Source: JAHRVQ01 sp029941905 (lineage in GTDB: Bacteria; Pseudomonadota; Gammaproteobacteria; Pseudomonadales; Azotimanducaceae). From it: a DNA stretch of 64,000 bases. The translations under genes were made by a program, and so were the position numbers. Shown here piece by piece: positions 43,862 through 52,499 of the stretch (positions are counted from its first letter, which is position 1; every line of letters starts with the position of its first letter). The stretch is taken from the NCBI GenBank assembly GCA_029941905.1, contig JAPYTQ010000002.1:167853-231852 (forward strand). Direction: 5' to 3'. Below the pieces are notes generated by a model that saw only the letters and a list, made by a program, of their open reading frames with translations, was not told where the DNA came from and ran no database searches.

Positions 43862-45310
43862 TCAGAGTTTCCTCTGGTAAATCAGCTCACCATCGAGAAT
43901 GGTCGCCCTCACCAGGGAACTGGACAATTCGAGTCGTGCCACATGCCAGGGGGCGTTGAGCAGGCAGAAATCCGCCGCTTCCCCGACGGCGATTGATCGA
44001 GGCTGCGCAGGCCGTTCCAGTTCGCCTAGAAAGCAGCTCAGAGCAGCTTCAGCTGTCATCAACTCACCTTTTCCCAACACATCACCGGACCCGGTCTGTC
44101 TCAGGGTTGCAGATTTTATGGCTACCCATGGATCGGGATTGCCAAACGGCAGGTCTGTTCCAAACGCCAGTGGCACGGATCGGTCGATCAGACTCTGGCA
44201 TCGGTACAACCATAGGTGTTCGTTCTCCGGTATTTCCTCCAGGTAGGTTTCACCGCGGTCAAGTATAAAATTCGGCTGGGTAACGACACATAAATTAACT
44301 TCCCTGATCTGTTCCAGCACGTCTGGCGGCACGACCGATGCATGCTCGATACGATCCCCGGGCCGGATACCTGCCTCACGCAGCGCCGCCAGAGTAAACA
44401 CCAGTTCTGTTTCAGTAACGCAATGAACTGCAACGGCGCGATTCAACCCATGGCTGCTGCTGATGATCCGACACAAGTGATAAAAATCAGGTAAGTCAGA
44501 CTCGTGCAGGTGTATTTTGGTTTCGCCTATTTGGAGTTTGCTGTTGGGTGGCAATCGGGCGTCCGAGCTGGATTCAGACCTTGATTCAGATAGTTCTGAA
44601 GTTCCTGAAAGTCTCAGTTTTTGTAGCAGAACACCCTGATCCTGCAACCCGGAAAACCACCTGAAGGTATCCAGGTCGTTGCTGGCTGTCATATCATTGA
44701 TACCAGTGACGCCAAAGGAAGCAAGATTCTCACTGGCTTTCGCAATCGGCAGTGTCGCGCTTCTGGTAACTTCCCTTAGCAGGTCATCAACATCATAGAG
44801 ACGCCCATTTTCAACATCCAGCATCGATCTGCGCTCAGCGGACATCTTGCCCGTTGGGGTATCCCGAATCACCTCCAGTGCCGGCGAGTTCAAGATCCAC
44901 AATCGGCCAGTCCGGTGCTGGATCCGAACAGGTTTTTGGGGGCCATGGGCATCCAGCCAGCGTCGGTCGATATCACCGGCAACCGACTCATGATAACCAA
45001 TCCCCCGAAACCAATGATCTGCCTGATTCGTCTCGTTGAGTTGTTTTATGAGTGCAGTCTCGGTGGAAACCTCAGGCGGGCCGCAGAAAACAGACCTCAG
45101 GGAAGCAGCATAGGAGGCAATATGGACGTGGTGATCATGTAATCCGGGCAACAGCAGAGCGCCAGCCGCATCCATTACCTTTTCTTCGGGTGCTGGTGTG
45201 AGCTTTCCCATGGCGACCACAATACCCTGGTCGCACCGAACATCCTGCTGACTCAGGGAAAAATAGCGGTTCGGGCTGGAACCCAGGCATTCCGCGTTTT
45301 TGATTAACAT
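43862..45310 (-). CDS. Amidohydrolase family 3 (YtcJ-like) protein
   Basis: A 482-residue metal-dependent hydrolase. LLLPGLHDHHVHIASYA is the first metal motif (H-x-H), ETKIHLHESD and AVAVHCVTETE follow, GDRIEHASVVPPDV and FGTDLPFGNPDPW are the late barrel motifs, and residues at both ends make the small beta domain. Substrate is unknown. It follows the acyl-CoA synthetase by 20 bases on the same strand, so an operon with it is likely. Confidence 0.84.
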   Translation of the reverse strand: MLIKNAECLGSSPNRYFSLSQQDVRCDQGIVVAMGKLTPAPEEKVMDAAGALLLPGLHDHHVHIASYAASLRSVFCGPPEVSTETALIKQLNETNQADHWFRGIGYHESVAGDIDRRWLDAHGPQKPVRIQHRTGRLWILNSPALEVIRDTPTGKMSAERRSMLDVENGRLYDVDDLLREVTRSATLPIAKASENLASFGVTGINDMTASNDLDTFRWFSGLQDQGVLLQKLRLSGTSELSESRSESSSDARLPPNSKLQIGETKIHLHESDLPDFYHLCRIISSSHGLNRAVAVHCVTETELVFTLAALREAGIRPGDRIEHASVVPPDVLEQIREVNLCVVTQPNFILDRGETYLEEIPENEHLWLYRCQSLIDRSVPLAFGTDLPFGNPDPWVAIKSATLRQTGSGDVLGKGELMTAEAALSCFLGELERPAQPRSIAVGEAADFCLLNAPWHVARLELSSSLVRATILDGELIYQRKL

Positions 45311-45330
45311 GGCTGAGTGCTGCTAGCGAC

Positions 45331-46824
45331 TCATTCAAACCAGGTTTTAACAACCCGGCGCAGTAGTTTACCGGTATCGGTATACGGCAATTCACTCCTG
45401 AATACAATGACTTCCGGTACCCGTGACGAACGCAGTTCGGCACGCAAGCTTGACTTTATTTCATCTTCAGTCATCACTGCGTTGTTCTTTAAAACCACCG
45501 CGAGGGCCACAGCTTCACCCCACTCTTCCGAGGGTATTCCAACGGCTGCAACGTCACCAATCGCCGCGTGATTATGCAACACATCTTCTATTTCTGCAGG
45601 AGATATATTCTCCCCGCCGCGAACAATCACATCGTCGGCTCGACCGGACAGGTAGAGGTAATTGTCATTATCCAGATGCCCGGCGTCCCGGGTGGGGAAC
45701 CAGCCATCTTCAATCAGGGCATTTTTCTCAAGGTACTCACCGGAAACCTGGGGGCCACGGACATAGATCTCTCCCGCCTCTAACGGACCCAGCACATTGC
45801 CATCGTCGTCGCGAATTTCGATTTCAACCGCGGGCAGTGCCTTACCTACTGAGCCCAGTCTTGACCGGATCGCGGGATCGTCGTTCTCCAGCGCATGGCG
45901 ATGGTCGTCAGGGTCCAGCAGTGTAATTGTGGAGCTGGTTTCCGTGAGACCGTAGGCATTGGTGAAATTGATATGTGGCATTAAATCAAGCGCGCGTTCA
46001 ATCACCGGTACAGGCATTTTTCCTCCACCGTAGGCAATCGCTTCCAGTGCATTGAGTGAATCCGTGTCAAACCCGGACTGTTCCATTTCCTCGATAATAC
46101 GGGTCAGCATGGTCGGGACGACAAAGGCGTTGCTGATCTTTTCATTCGCGCATAGATTCAACCAAACCGCAGGATCAAAATTAGGTAACTGGACAATCCG
46201 CCGACAAGCATAGATCGAACTCATGACGGCCGAAATCCCTGCAATATGATAGGGAGGTACAGCCACCAGGGTCGCATGCTCCTCGGCAGCCCCCATGAAT
46301 TCCACAGTACCCAGGATGTAAGATACCAGGTGTTCATGTCTCAAAATTGCTGCCTTGGGAGCCCCGGTTGTGCCGCTGGTAAACAGTTGGATGGCTACTG
46401 CTGATGGATCTTCTGCCCAGGTGAACTCAATGGAGGCGGAGGATTCCAGGGAGCTGAGAAAATCCTCTCTGCCACGGACAATCGCCCCTGCCCCTTTAAA
46501 ATCATCGATTTTCCCGTCGTCGACCACGAGATAGGCAGGTTCTATACGTACCAGTAACTCATTCAGTTGCCCGGGACTTAACCGGTAATTGAGTGGCACA
46601 TAAGGGATACCGGCCATGGCAGCTCCCATCAACGCGACGGGAACCGCAGGGCTGCTCACATCCAGCACTGAAATAAACTGGCAGTCACTGTTTGAGAACA
46701 ATTCAGCCGCTTTTTTTGCTGAGTCAAACAGTTCGAGGTAGGTGTAGTGCCGTCCCTCATAAGTTAGCGCAGAGCGATCAGCGCAGACTTCAGCCGCCAT
46801 CTGCAGAAACATAGCAATATTCAT
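45331..46824 (-). CDS. AMP-dependent acyl-CoA synthetase/ligase
   Basis: A 497-residue adenylate-forming enzyme that activates a carboxylic acid with ATP and CoA. The P-loop is LFTSGTTGAPKAAIL, A5 is NAYGLTETSS, A8 is YLSGRADDVIVRGGENISPAEIE, and the catalytic lysine lies in YTDTGKLLRR at the C-terminus. Such an enzyme would make the acyl-CoA that the neighbouring CoA-transferases and crotonases handle. Substrate is not visible. Four bases separate it from the small protein upstream. Confidence 0.9.
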   Translation of the reverse strand: MNIAMFLQMAAEVCADRSALTYEGRHYTYLELFDSAKKAAELFSNSDCQFISVLDVSSPAVPVALMGAAMAGIPYVPLNYRLSPGQLNELLVRIEPAYLVVDDGKIDDFKGAGAIVRGREDFLSSLESSASIEFTWAEDPSAVAIQLFTSGTTGAPKAAILRHEHLVSYILGTVEFMGAAEEHATLVAVPPYHIAGISAVMSSIYACRRIVQLPNFDPAVWLNLCANEKISNAFVVPTMLTRIIEEMEQSGFDTDSLNALEAIAYGGGKMPVPVIERALDLMPHINFTNAYGLTETSSTITLLDPDDHRHALENDDPAIRSRLGSVGKALPAVEIEIRDDDGNVLGPLEAGEIYVRGPQVSGEYLEKNALIEDGWFPTRDAGHLDNDNYLYLSGRADDVIVRGGENISPAEIEDVLHNHAAIGDVAAVGIPSEEWGEAVALAVVLKNNAVMTEDEIKSSLRAELRSSRVPEVIVFRSELPYTDTGKLLRRVVKTWFE

Positions 46825-46828
46825 GGTA

Positions 46829-47125
46829 TCAGTCCGAGGATGGCAGTTTTTTGGTGTCTTTGGTCATCAGTTCATCACCATTGTAATAAAGTGAACCATC
46901 ACCGCTTTTTACACACAGCAGCTCAACCGTTTGCGCTTCATTGACGTATCGTTTGCCAATCACACAGCCGTTCATATGGTCCTCTTTGGGCGTTGTCTTT
47001 TCCTGCGCTTCGGCGCTGAGCGGTTCACCGCCACAGCTGAGCTCGTTTCCATCAGTTGCCTTGATGACCATGATCTCAGCATCGCATACGGTGCTTTTTA
47101 GTCGTAGACCTGGTTTTAATTCCAT
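46829..47125 (-). CDS. Small conserved protein beside acyl-CoA synthetase
   Basis: A 98-residue soluble protein with two halves of similar pattern: ELKPGLRLKSTVCDAEIMVI ... LSCGGEPL, and GCVIGKRYVNEAQTVELLCV ... LYYNGDEL. The G/C-rich strands and repeated shape suggest a small beta-barrel. I do not know a named function. It is directly upstream of the acyl-CoA synthetase and likely co-transcribed. Confidence 0.65.
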   Translation of the reverse strand: MELKPGLRLKSTVCDAEIMVIKATDGNELSCGGEPLSAEAQEKTTPKEDHMNGCVIGKRYVNEAQTVELLCVKSGDGSLYYNGDELMTKDTKKLPSSD

Positions 47126-47163
47126 CGCTTATGGTTCCTCAAATTGATTTAGTGTCTTACTCT

Positions 47164-47199
47164 TTATAGCCGGAGTTATAGCCGGAGTTATAGCCCGAA
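47164..47199. repeat. Short tandem repeat TTATAGCCGGAG
   Basis: Two exact copies and one imperfect copy (TTATAGCCCGAA) of a 12-base unit in the intergenic space before the CoA-transferase at 47254. Probably slippage; copy number could vary. Confidence 0.7.
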
Positions 47200-47253
47200 T
47201 CAGAAATGTAAAGTATCTTGCCCTCAATGTCGATTACGCCACCTCAACAGATT

Positions 47254-48477
47254 CTAGGAGGCTGCTTGTCCCAGTGCGCCATTCTCCTGTAGCACCGAAA
47301 TACGATCTTCGTCATACCCTAATTCTTCCAGTATTTCCCTGGCGTGTTCGCCCAGTTCAGGGGCGCGACTGGGGTCAACCTGCGGGATATTCGATACTTT
47401 TATAGGGTGGTTGATAATCAGCGGCGTATCAATATCCGCAGCTTGCGGTTTAATGGCCATTTCATTGACAAAAATCTGCGCGTCATCGATGGTTTCTTCT
47501 ACTCTCGCCACCAGATTCACCGGCAGGTCATAGGAGGCAAAAATGGGGAGCCATTCATCCTTGGTTTTGGTTCCAATCACTGCCTGGAGTTCGTTACCAA
47601 AGTCCTCGCGATGTTCATATACAAGCTCCGGGGTGGCAAATCGTTTATCTGCCAGTAAATGTACCGCTTCCATGGCTGTCAGCAGCAAATCCAGCAGTGC
47701 TTCATTTCTGACCATATTGAACTGCAGCCAGCGGTCGTCTTTTGTGCAGTAAGGTCGCATCATAGGGTGATCAATCAGACGAAGCTCGCGATACAGTGGC
47801 ATGTCACCACCTGCCAGCACACCCTGGGCAATACCAGCCGCAGACCAGAGTCCATTCGCCAGTAGCGAAGTATGTACCATCCCTCCTTCACCTGTTCGCT
47901 CGCGATTCAACAATGCAGTGACAATACCGGCATACAGCGCCACACCTGTGGGGTGATCTCCCATACCAGGCAAGCCTTGTGTCGGCCTGGTGCCCGGTTC
48001 GCGCATCAGATCCATAAGACCGCTCCGTGCCCAGTAAGCTAACTGGTCAAACCCTTTGCGCTCACGTTCATCACCTGCTTCGCCGTAGGCGGTCAGCGAT
48101 GCGTAGATCATTTTTTCATTGAAGGGCTTTAGTGATTCGTAGCTAAGACCAATAGAATCGCGAACGCTATAGGGCTGATTGGTGATAAACACATCACAAT
48201 CAGCGACCAGTTTGTGCAGCACTTCGAGCCCGGAACTTAACTTAAGGTCAAGCGTGATGCTGCGTTTGTTGCGCCCATCCATCTGCCAGAACCAATTACT
48301 GTCTGCATACGGCGTACTCGGGATGCTGGCAAGCATGCGAAGCATATCGCCTTCGCCGGGTTGCTCAATCTTTATTACATCAGCACCAAAGTCAGCGAGA
48401 ATCATCGCTGCTGCCGGAGCGGCGATAACTGTCGCGCAGTCTATGACTTTCAATCCAGAAAACAGGTAATCACTCAC
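47254..48477 (-). CDS. Family III CoA-transferase, single, Asp present
   Basis: A 407-residue CaiB/BaiF protein. LADFGADVIKIEQPGEGD, KRSITLDLKLSSG and RERTGEGGMVHTSLL mark the family, and the catalytic Asp is D174 in GMGDHPTGVALY. Start is GTG behind GAGGA. It has no Asp-less neighbour, so it may work as the usual homodimer. A hairpin-containing gap separates it from the Nudix gene upstream. Confidence 0.9.
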   Translation of the reverse strand: MSDYLFSGLKVIDCATVIAAPAAAMILADFGADVIKIEQPGEGDMLRMLASIPSTPYADSNWFWQMDGRNKRSITLDLKLSSGLEVLHKLVADCDVFITNQPYSVRDSIGLSYESLKPFNEKMIYASLTAYGEAGDERERKGFDQLAYWARSGLMDLMREPGTRPTQGLPGMGDHPTGVALYAGIVTALLNRERTGEGGMVHTSLLANGLWSAAGIAQGVLAGGDMPLYRELRLIDHPMMRPYCTKDDRWLQFNMVRNEALLDLLLTAMEAVHLLADKRFATPELVYEHREDFGNELQAVIGTKTKDEWLPIFASYDLPVNLVARVEETIDDAQIFVNEMAIKPQAADIDTPLIINHPIKVSNIPQVDPSRAPELGEHAREILEELGYDEDRISVLQENGALGQAAS

Positions 48478-48510
48478 AGAAATCCTCGTTCAGTGTTTTT
48501 CGTATCGCCC

Positions 48511-48538
48511 TAACAGGCTGCTGAAAAAGTGCCTGTTA
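48511..48538. repeat. Inverted repeat between Nudix and CoA-transferase genes
   Basis: TAACAGGC and GCCTGTTA form an eight-base stem around TGCTGAAAAAGT; a third partial copy (CCTGTTA) lies 15 bases further. The CTGCTGAAAAAG core resembles ends of dispersed elements, but I cannot assign a family. It could also affect read-through on the minus strand. Confidence 0.5.
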
Positions 48539-48556
48539 GATGCAAGGCAAGACCTG

Positions 48557-49189
48557 TTAGCGCCCAAACATGTTCAGATCTACCTCTTCCAGGCCAAACA
48601 ACTGCCAGCCCGCGCGGTTATTCCTGAGATCTTCCCCTCCGACGGATAAACCACTGCCAGGGGTTGTTTGAAGTGCCTGCTGAATCCCCCACTTGGAGAG
48701 CCCCTGTACCGCTTCCATGGCAGCAATCTCCTCCAGGGAAAAAAACCCGGCAGCGGCGATCTCGTCACCATCGTGCCGTGGCTCACCCTCGACATAGTCA
48801 AGTCGAAAGATCATGTAGACGTTGGTGCTGGGACCACCTATGGTTCCAGCCAGAGAATGGCGCAGTGCTACCAGATCGTTGACCCGTGCGACGATACCCG
48901 CCTCTTCCTCGACTTCTCGCTCGACTGCAAGTGTAAGCATTTCATCATGCTCGGCATAACCGCCTGGGATTTGCCAGCTACCGGCAAAAGGATTCTGTCC
49001 CCGTTGCACCAGGAGTGCCTTCAGAATGCCTTCTTCCTCCCGCAGCACAACACCGGCACAGCCAATCGAAAAATCACCAAAATGCATAAAGACACAATCG
49101 CGGGCAGGACAGGCAATGCGATCACGACCTCCATCGAATCGGGTCGAAAGTTCCGTCGCACACCTGGGGCAGTATTTCATGTTCGCCAT
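48557..49189 (-). CDS. Zinc-ribbon Nudix hydrolase
   Basis: A 210-residue hydrolase. An N-terminal zinc ribbon (KYCPRCATEL ... CPARDC) precedes a complete Nudix box, GGYAEHDEMLTLAVE then REVEEEAGI. The combination is seen in NudC-like and related nucleotide-cofactor hydrolases. I start at the ATG at 49189, four bases after the stop of the upstream gene; residues before it do not fit. It lies in one operon with the acyl-CoA synthetase subunit genes. Confidence 0.83.
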   Translation of the reverse strand: MANMKYCPRCATELSTRFDGGRDRIACPARDCVFMHFGDFSIGCAGVVLREEEGILKALLVQRGQNPFAGSWQIPGGYAEHDEMLTLAVEREVEEEAGIVARVNDLVALRHSLAGTIGGPSTNVYMIFRLDYVEGEPRHDGDEIAAAGFFSLEEIAAMEAVQGLSKWGIQQALQTTPGSGLSVGGEDLRNNRAGWQLFGLEEVDLNMFGR

Positions 49190-49193
49190 GGGT

Positions 49194-49892
49194 TTAGCCT
49201 GAGGCAAGGACGATACGTGCGTCCACTGCAATGGCACCATCTGCATAAACCAGCATCGGGTTCAGGTCCAGTTCCTGAACTTCAGGATGCTGCTGCACAA
49301 ACTCGGCCACGTTGAGGATTGCTTTACACAGTGCCTGCTTGTCACTCTGCGGCTGGCCGCGGACCCCATCGAGCATTTTGCTGCCTTTAATTTCTCCGAT
49401 CATTTGCGCCGCATCCCGCTCTGTCAGCGGAACAACTCGAAACGATACATCCTTCAAAACCTCTACCATGATTCCGCCAAGACCGAACATGATGACGGGC
49501 CCGAAATGCGGGTCGGTGGTCATACCGACGATAACCTCAGTACCTGCCGGTGCCATATTCTGAACGGCGACACCGGTTATCGAAGCACCGGGAACCGCCT
49601 GCTTCGCATTGGAGACGATTTCCTCAAATGCTGACGTTACCGCCTGGCCATCCTCAAGGCCGATCCTGACTCCACCGACATCACTCTTGTGTGCGATTTC
49701 AGGCGATACTATTTTCAAAACTATCGGATAGCCGATCTGCTCAGCCTGGGCTCTTGCTTCTTCCGGAGTCGTTGCCAGGACTGTGTTCACCACGGGGATT
49801 CCGGCGCCTGCCAGGAGTTGCTTCGCCTCGACTTCATTCAGCAGGCTGCGGCCCTCCGCACGGGCCTGGGTCAGTACGGACTCAAAGGTCAT
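49194..49892 (-). CDS. ADP-forming acyl-CoA synthetase, beta (ATP-grasp) subunit
   Basis: A 232-residue ATP-grasp protein: LLNEVEAKQLLAGAGIPVV opens it, YPIVLKIVSPEIAHKSDVGGV is the lysine/histidine region, MTTDPHFGPVIMFGLGG and ELDLNPMLVYADGAIAVDA are the later metal and substrate motifs. Together with the alpha subunit it converts acyl-CoA, ADP and phosphate to acid, CoA and ATP, or the reverse. Nine bases separate the two genes. Confidence 0.88.
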   Translation of the reverse strand: MTFESVLTQARAEGRSLLNEVEAKQLLAGAGIPVVNTVLATTPEEARAQAEQIGYPIVLKIVSPEIAHKSDVGGVRIGLEDGQAVTSAFEEIVSNAKQAVPGASITGVAVQNMAPAGTEVIVGMTTDPHFGPVIMFGLGGIMVEVLKDVSFRVVPLTERDAAQMIGEIKGSKMLDGVRGQPQSDKQALCKAILNVAEFVQQHPEVQELDLNPMLVYADGAIAVDARIVLASG

Positions 49893-49901
49893 TTATCATT
49901 C

Positions 49902-51437
49902 TCATATCTGCTGGGAAACATCGGATTTAAAAACATCAGGCAATCCCTCACGGGTCTTTCGCCACTCAAGAATCTGCGCGATGGTGTGAGCCGCACGCGC
50001 CACACTGGGATAACTGCCAATACCTTGGCGGTAGGCTGCCTGGTGAAATGAATCGGAACTCACACCCATCATACGCGCCATGCGACCGCCTCGAAGGATG
50101 CCAACCACTGGTGTACCTGTTTTCGCCTGAATTTGCTGCATCTGCCGGGCCGCCTTAACAGCCACATCCTCCGACTCTGATTCTTCCTGCTCAGCCTTAT
50201 TCGATTCTTCGTCCTGATCTGCTGCGGCAGAATCGGCCTGTGCTGACTTAATGCCGGGTGGCGCCCATCCCATCATTGGAGACATGAACATCATATCGAT
50301 CCCCTCAGCTGTTGCTACAATATTCAGCATCCGGTCGAGGAACTCCGGTGGCGGAAACGCATCAATCGGGTTGTTGACGCTGCTCCCGGCGACGGGTATG
50401 AATTCGCGCATCTGTTCGATGGCACTATCAGGCATTCTGGGTACTGACAGGCCCTCCCGGTCGATGGCATCGGCGGAAAGTACCGCAAAGCCACCACCAC
50501 CGCCGCCGATCAAGGCGACCCCGCGACCGGTAATCTGGCATGTATTGGTTGATGAAGCCACGACCAGGTCGAGCATTTCGTCCATGGTTTCAGCCCGCAG
50601 TGCACCGGTCTGGCGACAGACCGCGTCGAAAATCTCTATAGATCCGGCCAGCGATCCAGTATGTGAATGCGCCGCGTTGGATCCGGACTGGGTTCGCCCG
50701 CCTTTCAAAATCACCACGCGTTTTGTACGCGCACAGCGTTTGAGCGCGTCGAAGAATAATCGGCCGTCCTGTACACCCTCGATATAGGCAGCGACCACAT
50801 CGGTCTCCGGGTCGCTCGCAGCATAATCAAGAAAGTCGTGGGCGCGAAGATCTGAACCATTGCCATAGGAAATTACTTTAGAGAAACGAACCCCACGGCT
50901 GGTCAATTCATGCACGATCTCACCGGCATTGGCACCAGATTGTGAGAGAAGAAAAACATTGCCGGATTCCATGGGAAAACCGTCCATAAATGCCAGTCGA
51001 CTGGCAGGCACGTACAGACCCATACAGTTGGGTCCAATGATCCTGATACCCGCATCCCGCAGTTTTTTTACCATGGCCTGCTCCATTGCTGCCATTTCCT
51101 GATCACCGGTTTCCGAGAATCCGGCGGTGAAAAAATGGATCGAGCGCACCTTCTTGGCAACACACTGATCCACCAGCTCCGGCACAACCCGCGCCGGTAC
51201 CTGGGAGATAACATGATCAACCGGGTCTGGTGTATCCAGCAGGCTGGCATAACACCTGGCTCCATTTATCTCACTAACCTTGGGGTTCACCGGGTACAGC
51301 TTCCCCACTTCGGCAAAACCGGCATCCAGCAGCGAGTGATAAAAACCTCTCATTCTGCCGGTGCTGGGCGCGGAGGAAACACCCACGACGGCGACCGCTC
51401 GCGGGTGAAATATGGGGTCTAGGGGATGTTCTGACAC
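49902..51437 (-). CDS. ADP-forming acyl-CoA synthetase, alpha (CoA-binding) subunit
   Basis: A 511-residue protein with a CoA-binding Rossmann domain (HPRAVAVVGVSSAPSTGRM), a ligase-CoA domain with IIGPNCMGLY, and NAAHSHTGSLAG, which carries the phosphorylated histidine of the family. Near residues 405-430 there is an acidic insert rich in Asp and Glu (DQDEESNKAEQEESESED) not usual in the family. Start is GTG behind TGAGGA. Upstream partner of the ATP-grasp subunit. Confidence 0.88.
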   Translation of the reverse strand: MSEHPLDPIFHPRAVAVVGVSSAPSTGRMRGFYHSLLDAGFAEVGKLYPVNPKVSEINGARCYASLLDTPDPVDHVISQVPARVVPELVDQCVAKKVRSIHFFTAGFSETGDQEMAAMEQAMVKKLRDAGIRIIGPNCMGLYVPASRLAFMDGFPMESGNVFLLSQSGANAGEIVHELTSRGVRFSKVISYGNGSDLRAHDFLDYAASDPETDVVAAYIEGVQDGRLFFDALKRCARTKRVVILKGGRTQSGSNAAHSHTGSLAGSIEIFDAVCRQTGALRAETMDEMLDLVVASSTNTCQITGRGVALIGGGGGGFAVLSADAIDREGLSVPRMPDSAIEQMREFIPVAGSSVNNPIDAFPPPEFLDRMLNIVATAEGIDMMFMSPMMGWAPPGIKSAQADSAAADQDEESNKAEQEESESEDVAVKAARQMQQIQAKTGTPVVGILRGGRMARMMGVSSDSFHQAAYRQGIGSYPSVARAAHTIAQILEWRKTREGLPDVFKSDVSQQI

Positions 51438-51788
51438 TGCAATTCCTCAGGCACTTGTAATCTGTATTTAACGGTATTAGCAACCAGTATTAGCAATACG
51501 AAGGTTGCCGAAACTATATCACGAAAATGTTGGTTGTCGTGTTCGCCGATATAGCAGTATTGATAGCCCTTGAGAAGTTATCCGTGGTCCAGAATCGCCT
51601 CCAGGGCAACAGCGTCTTCTGGGGAAAGCCATCAAGAGGGTAATAACCGCTGATTGACAGACCGAATTATCCGTATGCAGCGGACTCCTGTTTTAATTGA
51701 TAAACTGGTATCCACAACAGTCACTTTCAGTTAATTAACATGACACTATTCCCACTACTGTACTTACCAGTCCTAAAGTGGTCAGGAC
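51438..51788. other. Intergenic region between divergent genes
   Basis: A 351-base stretch between the acyl-CoA synthetase alpha gene (minus) and the GST gene (plus). I see no coding remnant, and no promoter that meets consensus spacing. It must hold both start regions. Confidence 0.6.
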
Positions 51789-52448
51789 ATGGCTGAAGCT
51801 CCCATCCTTTATACCTTTCGGCGTTGCCCCTTTGCCATGCGAGCGAGAATGGGCCTCGCCTATGCCGGTGTTAACTTTCAGATCCGCGAAGTCGTGCTGA
51901 AGAACAAACCCCGGGAAATGCTGACTGCTTCCCCGAAGGGAACGGTACCGGTACTCTTGCACGGGGAGCTACCGATGCTGGAGGAGAGCCTGGAGATTCT
52001 CGAATGGAGTATTTCGAAAAATGATCCCGATGGCTGGAAAGATTATCCCGATGAAACCCTGGCGCTGATGGAAACCCTGATCGATGAGAACGACCATGTA
52101 TTCAAGGAGCACCTGGATCGCTATAAATATTCGGACCGCTTTCCTGGGCATTCCAGGGATGACTATCGTACGGCCGCCGAATCCTTTCTGTTGCGTCTGG
52201 AAATGCTGTTAACAGATTCCGCTTTCCTATTTGGCGATAAAATTTCCTATGCAGATGTTGCTATTTTTCCGTTTGTTCGCCAGTTTTCCAATGTTGAACC
52301 TTTGTGGTTTGCCAGGGCGCCTTATCCTTGTTTAAGGAAATGGCTGACGAGCTTTCTCGAAAGTGAATTGTTTACATCCATTATGAAGAAATACCCACCC
52401 TGGAAAGTTGACGACCCGGTACGTCATTTTCACCAGGGGATTGGTTAA
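51789..52448 (+). CDS. Glutathione S-transferase family protein
   Basis: A 219-residue protein with a thioredoxin-like N-terminal domain: TFRRCPFAMRARMGL carries a Cys-Pro motif, KGTVPVLLHGE the cis-proline, and MLEESLEILEW the glutathione-binding acidic-serine helix. The C-terminal helical domain ends KYPPWKVDD. The CPFA motif fits the omega- or GrxB-like classes better than classical GSTs. Single gene, followed by the dioxygenase. Confidence 0.87.
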   Translation: MAEAPILYTFRRCPFAMRARMGLAYAGVNFQIREVVLKNKPREMLTASPKGTVPVLLHGELPMLEESLEILEWSISKNDPDGWKDYPDETLALMETLIDENDHVFKEHLDRYKYSDRFPGHSRDDYRTAAESFLLRLEMLLTDSAFLFGDKISYADVAIFPFVRQFSNVEPLWFARAPYPCLRKWLTSFLESELFTSIMKKYPPWKVDDPVRHFHQGIG

Positions 52449-52499
52449 TCAAAAATTAGAAATGCAAACAAGCCAGTCGTTTAACAAACAGGATAAACA

